DNA of 64,000 bases from NCBI RefSeq assembly GCF_016881405.1, contig NZ_WOFE01000006.1, positions 1-64,000 on the forward strand, in the 5' to 3' direction. Positions 60,465-64,000 of this stretch are shown here, piece after piece. The notes beneath the pieces are model-generated. The model did no database searches. It worked only from the letters and a program-made list of their open reading frames with translations, and was not told the origin of the DNA. Positions within the stretch are counted from its first letter, which is position 1, and every line of letters begins with the position of its first letter. Origin of the DNA: Deefgea chitinilytica (lineage in GTDB: Bacteria > Pseudomonadota > Gammaproteobacteria > Burkholderiales > Chitinibacteraceae). The position numbers and the translations under genes are program-made.

Positions 60465-62489
60465 TTACTTGTTGATGTGCGTCATTGCTTCAACCAAAGC
60501 GCCATCGTTGGTGTCGCCGTCAGCTTCCCAGCTGAAGATACCGCCCATGCCCATTTTCTTAGCGTAGTCAGCTTTCAATTTGATATCACGAGGTGTGTCG
60601 TAAGACCAGAATGTAGAGCCGTCAAAGCGATAAGTTTGTTGCGTTACTGGGTGGATGTACTCAGTACCTGGTGCGTCTTTCAGTACTTTGTAGTCTTCAA
60701 TACCAGCTTCGTAAGTGCCTTTTGCTGCGCCAGTGGCTTTTTGGTACAGACCGTTGTTCGCGTTAGTTACGCCGGTCCAACCGCGACCGTAGAACGGTAC
60801 GCCAATGTGCAATTTGGCAGCAGGTACACCGCGTGCGATCAAGTCTTTAACCGCAGCATCTGTGTAGTATTTGCTCACTTTGCCTGTTTTTGGATCTACA
60901 GTACGTGGGCTTGCTGGATCTTGGTACAAGTTAGACTGGAAGTCAGTTGGACCTTGTGCATCCCAGCCGCCGTTGTAGTCGTATGACATGATGTTGATCC
61001 AGTCGAGGTACTTGCTGTACTCAGCTGGCTCAGTTGCAGCAATTTTCTCATCGCCAGCACCGATTGCAACGGTCAACAGATATTTCTTGCCAGTTGTTTT
61101 GCTCAACTCATCCAATTGTTTGCGGAATTCTTGCATCAACAAGGTGTTGTTTTGCTTGTCGGCAGCGGAAACCGTGTTGGTGCCGATACCTTGTACACCT
61201 GGGTATTCCCAGTCGATGTCGATACCATCAAATACGCCAGCTGCAGAGCCTGGGCCACCTGCATTTGAGCCTGAGTCAAATGGCATATTGCCTTTGATCC
61301 ACACGTCGATACAAGAAGCAACCAACGCTTGACGCAATTCTGGTGTTGCAGCTGCAGCAGAGAACCATTTAGACCAAGTCCAGCCGCCCAAAGAAATAAC
61401 AGCTTTCAAGTTCGGGTTTTTGGCTTTCAGTTTTTTCAACTGATTCATATTGCCTTTGAGTGGACCTTCTTTGCCTTGGCGAGGATCATCCCATTTTTCC
61501 CAGCCGTAAGGATCTGCTACACCGTCAACAGATTCTGCAGCGCTAAAGCCTTTTTGGTAAACCGCCCAAGCATCACCACCGTCTTGGTTGCCTGTTTCTT
61601 GTTTGTTAACTGTTGCATCACAAACGTATTTGCCGTTGCGGTTGTAGATGTTACCAAACGAGTAGTTCAAGAACGTCAATTTAGACGCTTGACCGCTGTC
61701 TTGCATGTTTTTCAGGTAGAACTTACGGCCGTAGATTGACCATTCAGCGAAGTAAGTTCCTACTTGTTTTGCGCCAGTGCTTGGCGGTGTTGTTGGCGCT
61801 ACTGTAGGAACAACAGTCGGAGCAACGGTTGGCGCTACTGTTGGTGCAACAGTCGGTGCTACTGTAGGTGCAACAGTTGCAGTAGGAGCTACTGTAGGTT
61901 TAGTTGTTGCTGTTGGGGCAACAGTTGGCGCTACGGTTGGTGCAACTGTAGGCGCTACAGTCGGTGCAACTGTTGGTTTAGTTGTTGCAGTAGGAGCAGT
62001 TGTCGGAACTGGTGTTGCAGTTGCAGTTGTGCCATCGCAGGCGCCGATATCAGTCCAAGGTTTGCCTGAACCAGTGTTAGTTGATGGTTCATTGCCTTGT
62101 GTCCACCAGCCAGCTTTATAGTTGCGGCCTTGGTATGAAACGATTGCGCCACCGCTATAAGCAGTTGCAGAGTTCCATGGATTTACGCAACTACCTGTTG
62201 GAGGAGTTGTTGTTGGAGCAACTGTTGGTGCTGTGGTTGGTGCAGTAGTTGGTGCAGTAGTTGGTGCTGGCGTTGCAGTCGCAGAGCCAGATTGCAATTC
62301 CCATGGACCCCATTGTTCGGTGCCTGGAACGTTGCCTTGTGTCCACCATTTGGCTTTGTAGTCTTTGCCAGCGTAGGTAACGATTTCGCCACCAACATAA
62401 GCGGTCGTGCTATTCCATGCTTGTGCGGCAAAAGAGCTTGCCGATACAAAAGCGATTGCTGCTGGGATTGCGGCTAAACGGAAGTTCAT
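60465..62489 (-). CDS. Secreted chitinase: two CBM5/12 domains plus GH18
   Basis: 674 residues. Cleaves chitin outside the cell. Order: signal peptide (MNFRLAAIPAAIAFVSASSFA), CBM5/12 domain 1 (AWNSTTAYVGGEIVTYAGKD, WWTQGN), a Thr/Pro linker, CBM5/12 domain 2 (PWNSATAYSGGAIVSYQGRN, WWTQGNEP), a long repetitive linker (APTV/APTT units, about 90 residues), then the GH18 barrel with the catalytic DxxDxDxE in FDGIDIDWEYPG, SxGG in VISLGGWTWSKW and the C-terminal FSWEADGDTND. All catalytic residues are present. It lies next to the secretion operon, its likely exporter. Confidence 0.96.
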   Translation of the reverse strand: MNFRLAAIPAAIAFVSASSFAAQAWNSTTAYVGGEIVTYAGKDYKAKWWTQGNVPGTEQWGPWELQSGSATATPAPTTAPTTAPTTAPTVAPTTTPPTGSCVNPWNSATAYSGGAIVSYQGRNYKAGWWTQGNEPSTNTGSGKPWTDIGACDGTTATATPVPTTAPTATTKPTVAPTVAPTVAPTVAPTVAPTATTKPTVAPTATVAPTVAPTVAPTVAPTVAPTVVPTVAPTTPPSTGAKQVGTYFAEWSIYGRKFYLKNMQDSGQASKLTFLNYSFGNIYNRNGKYVCDATVNKQETGNQDGGDAWAVYQKGFSAAESVDGVADPYGWEKWDDPRQGKEGPLKGNMNQLKKLKAKNPNLKAVISLGGWTWSKWFSAAAATPELRQALVASCIDVWIKGNMPFDSGSNAGGPGSAAGVFDGIDIDWEYPGVQGIGTNTVSAADKQNNTLLMQEFRKQLDELSKTTGKKYLLTVAIGAGDEKIAATEPAEYSKYLDWINIMSYDYNGGWDAQGPTDFQSNLYQDPASPRTVDPKTGKVSKYYTDAAVKDLIARGVPAAKLHIGVPFYGRGWTGVTNANNGLYQKATGAAKGTYEAGIEDYKVLKDAPGTEYIHPVTQQTYRFDGSTFWSYDTPRDIKLKADYAKKMGMGGIFSWEADGDTNDGALVEAMTHINK
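61790..62020 (-). repeat. Tandem 12-bp repeats coding the chitinase linker
   Basis: Imperfect 12-bp units coding Ala-Pro-Thr-Val, varied in third codon positions (GCACCGACTGTT, GCGCCAACTGTT and similar), with a few Ala-Thr-Thr-Lys insertions. A shorter array with Ala-Pro-Thr-Thr units lies at 62197-62275. Copy number could vary by slippage or recombination. Confidence 0.8.
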
Positions 62490-63002
62490 TTGTGTTTCCT
62501 CTCATCCATCATTTTAGTAAGAATTTCAGCGCAACCGAAATTGGTTTACGTTGATTTCATTTCACTAACACTGAGTAGCAAATTTCAGTGCTCGGGCTTT
62601 GTGTGTAATTCCAAGCTGATTGTTTAAATCCACTACAACTTGCTACTGCGACGCTGGTGCTTGATTTATTAATACCAGTCGTCTGACGTAATCCTTGCCG
62701 CAGATCCTGTTTGAATTCGCTGCTGTTACGTTTCGTAGCGTTAATTTCGCAGACTACATTTGCCTTGTCAACAGGGGGTTGTGAGGGAAAACACAGCAAA
62801 ATTAAGGGTTTAATTTGGTTGTAAGGTTGTGGAACGTTTTGAGAAAATCTTGATAGTGTATATTAGATTTGGCTAATTAATGCGCTGCAATATGGTGCAA
62901 TAAGAAATATCACTAATACCATTGAAGTATAAGGATAAATGCCAGTTAACGACTGTGTTGCGCTGCCTTTGCGGTTTTTTTGGTGCATCAGTCTTGAAAA
63001 AT
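62490..63002. other. Long leader region upstream of chitinase
   Basis: About 510 bp with no convincing gene. On the minus strand TTGACA (62771-62766) stands 17 bp before a poor -10 (GAAATT), a weak promoter candidate that would give a ~250-nt leader. An open frame at 62557-62799 has no ribosome site or recognisable protein. Confidence 0.4.
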
Positions 63003-63032
63003 AAAAAAAAGACGACGCAATGTCGTCTTTTT
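63003..63032 (-). terminator. Distal terminator of sodB
   Basis: AAAAAGACGAC gcaat GTCGTCTTTTT hairpin. Confidence 0.85.
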
Positions 63033-63044
63033 GATGAGCGTTGG

Positions 63045-63072
63045 AAAAAGCTGACAGATGGCCAGCTTTTTT
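63045..63072 (-). terminator. Proximal terminator of sodB
   Basis: AAAAAGCTG acagatggc CAGCTTTTT, 6 bp after the sodB stop; together with 63003 a tandem pair. Confidence 0.75.
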
Positions 63073-63077
63073 GCTAC

Positions 63078-63671
63078 TTAGGCTGCTAAACGGGCTGCCA
63101 CTACATTCCAGTCAACTAGTTTCCAGAAGCCTTCGAGGTAGTTCGGGCGGCTGTTGCGGTAATCGATGTAGTAAGCGTGCTCCCAAACGTCACAGGTCAG
63201 CAGAGCAGTTTCGCCGGTGGTCAGTGGTGTACCCGCTGCGCCAGTGTTCAAAATATCCAGAGTACCGTCTGCTTTTTTAACCAGCCAAGTCCAGCCCGAG
63301 CCAAAGTTGCCTGCTGCTGACGTATTGAATGCTTTTTTGAACTCATCGAATGAGCCCCATTTTGCATTAATCGCATCAGCCAAGGCGCCTGCAGGTGCGC
63401 GATCTTCACCGTTTGGGTTCGGTGCAAAGCCAAGCCAGAAGAAAGTGTGGTTCCAGGTTTGGGCTGCGTTGTTATACAAGCCGCCAGCAGGTGCAGTTTT
63501 AACGATTTCTTCTAGCGATTTGCTTTCGTTATCGGTGCCCTTGATCAGATTGTTGAGGTTGGTGATGTAGGTTTGGTGATGTTTGCCATAGTGAAATGAC
63601 AAAGTTTCAGCTGACATGAAGGGAGCCAATGCATCTTGAGCATAAGGCAGAGTAGGTAGTTGATGTTCCAT
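63078..63671 (-). CDS. sodB: Iron superoxide dismutase
   Basis: 197 residues. Dismutates superoxide in the cytoplasm. Metal ligands are visible: His in [11 protein letters not shown] (His27), His in [12 protein letters not shown] (His74-type), and [20 protein letters not shown] (Asp and His). The [12 protein letters not shown] segment with Ala-Gly rather than Gly-Gly near it, and the Gln/His pattern, fit the Fe form. The start is [17 protein letters not shown] with GGAGATTTAC before it. Confidence 0.95.
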   Translation of the reverse strand: MEHQLPTLPYAQDALAPFMSAETLSFHYGKHHQTYITNLNNLIKGTDNESKSLEEIVKTAPAGGLYNNAAQTWNHTFFWLGFAPNPNGEDRAPAGALADAINAKWGSFDEFKKAFNTSAAGNFGSGWTWLVKKADGTLDILNTGAAGTPLTTGETALLTCDVWEHAYYIDYRNSRPNYLEGFWKLVDWNVVAARLAA

Positions 63672-63841
63672 GTAAATCTCCAGTTGGGTTGGTGTACAGA
63701 CGATATGGCACTGTGGTGCGCTTTTTCAAGTGGTGTTGTTATTGTTTCTGCTCACTTGGGCTCTATGTTATCTTTGAAATCTAATGAATGTGTGGCCGCG
63801 AGCTGATTTTTTTCGTTCGGGCGCAATTTAGGATTAAGTTT

Positions 63842-64000
63842 ATGAGTATTTTGTCGTTGATTTTAGCGTTATTGCTTGAGCAATTACGGCCGATTAGTAG
63901 TCGTAATCCTTTGTATCTTGGCTTTATTCGTACTGCGAATGGGATGGGGCGCAATCTGAATGCGGGTGAATATCGCAATGGCGTTTATGCATGGCTGATT
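63842..64000 (+). CDS. CobD/CbiB-family membrane protein (5' part only)
   Basis: The window ends after 53 codons. MSILSLILALLLEQLRPISS, then RNPLYLGFIRTANG and LNAGEYRNGVYAWLI match the start of the CobD/CbiB-like protein of betaproteobacteria, often present without a full cobalamin pathway. AGGAT precedes the ATG. It is divergent from sodB. Confidence 0.75.
   Translation, partial: MSILSLILALLLEQLRPISSRNPLYLGFIRTANGMGRNLNAGEYRNGVYAWLI

Noticed and set aside
61764-62121. Plus-strand open frames across the chitinase linker (Gly/Ala/Val-rich)
   Set aside because: They arise from the antisense of the 12-bp repeats and have no start site.
62557-62799. 80-codon minus-strand frame upstream of chitinase
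   Set aside because: No ribosome site, odd composition and no family resemblance; treated as leader DNA.

Overview
The window reads like a chromosome segment of a chitin-degrading betaproteobacterium of the Neisseriales, most likely family Chitinibacteraceae. This is inferred from protein resemblance and gene content, because no rRNA gene is present. The supporting features are a secreted GH18 chitinase, a large GH20 chitobiase, uvrA / YajR-type MFS / ssb in the order typical of Neisseriales, and a CobD/CbiB-type gene at the right edge.

Layout. (1) 1-6.6 kb, housekeeping: uvrA (minus), a frameshifted APH-fold kinase, a YajR-type transporter and ssb. (2) 6.6-9 kb, a scarred boundary: a relic of a foreign type I methylase, a terminator plus a decayed tRNA-Leu 3' end, and a P4-type integrase. 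(3) 9.1-17.7 kb, a compact denitrification/NO-detoxification locus. A polytopic NnrS-like protein, a DUF2249 protein and a hemerythrin form one minus-strand operon. Divergent to it are nsrR, quinol-type NO reductase norB/norZ, a second DUF2249 protein, copper nitrite reductase nirK, a c-type cytochrome, nirV-like and SCO-like genes. Three NsrR-type palindromes and one perfect FNR/DNR box tie the locus together. (4) 18-20.6 kb: HPP-CBS protein, DUF454 membrane protein and an unknown secreted protein. (5) 20.8-27.9 kb, mobile-element debris: a one-domain tyrosine recombinase, an inactivated IS3 element, a YqaJ exonuclease / DUF932 recombination module, a YfjJ/Gp2-type HUH replication-like protein flanked by 14-bp direct repeats, and an AlpA regulator. 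(6) 28-38.8 kb: a minus-strand type I restriction-modification locus (hsdM, hsdS, hsdR) whose interior carries a DUF2971 protein, a DUF91-type nuclease with a possible modified-base-reading N-terminus, an unknown protein, a Fic enzyme and a small protein, followed by a YgjP-type metallopeptidase. (7) 39-40.5 kb: a second Gp2-like protein lacking the HUH pair, then an intact tRNA-Leu(GAG) whose 3' end matches the remnant beside the integrase. The 7.4-40.4 kb stretch may therefore be one composite genomic island. (8) 40.7-50.9 kb: chitobiase, a B12-binding radical SAM protein, a chemoreceptor, a Gly-Gly-Gly-Cys-Leu tRNA operon with a textbook promoter, and nadA. (9) 50.9-60.2 kb: a single minus-strand operon for a hybrid type II secretion / type IV pilus-like machine. 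(10) 60.4-64 kb: chitinase, Fe-superoxide dismutase and a partial cobD/cbiB-like gene.

A family of about eight ~50-bp palindromic elements (ends GGGTAT...ATACCC) sits mostly at gene 3' ends from 0 to 16 kb and from 41 to 51 kb but is absent from 16 to 41 kb. This marks the accessory core as the youngest DNA. The chitinase, chitobiase and secretion operon plausibly work together: chitin is hydrolysed outside the cell after secretion and the oligosaccharides are split by a chitobiase that shows no signal peptide. The best candidates for an undescribed system are the composite restriction/Fic/nuclease operon and the hybrid secretion operon, which contains a fossil second gspE end.
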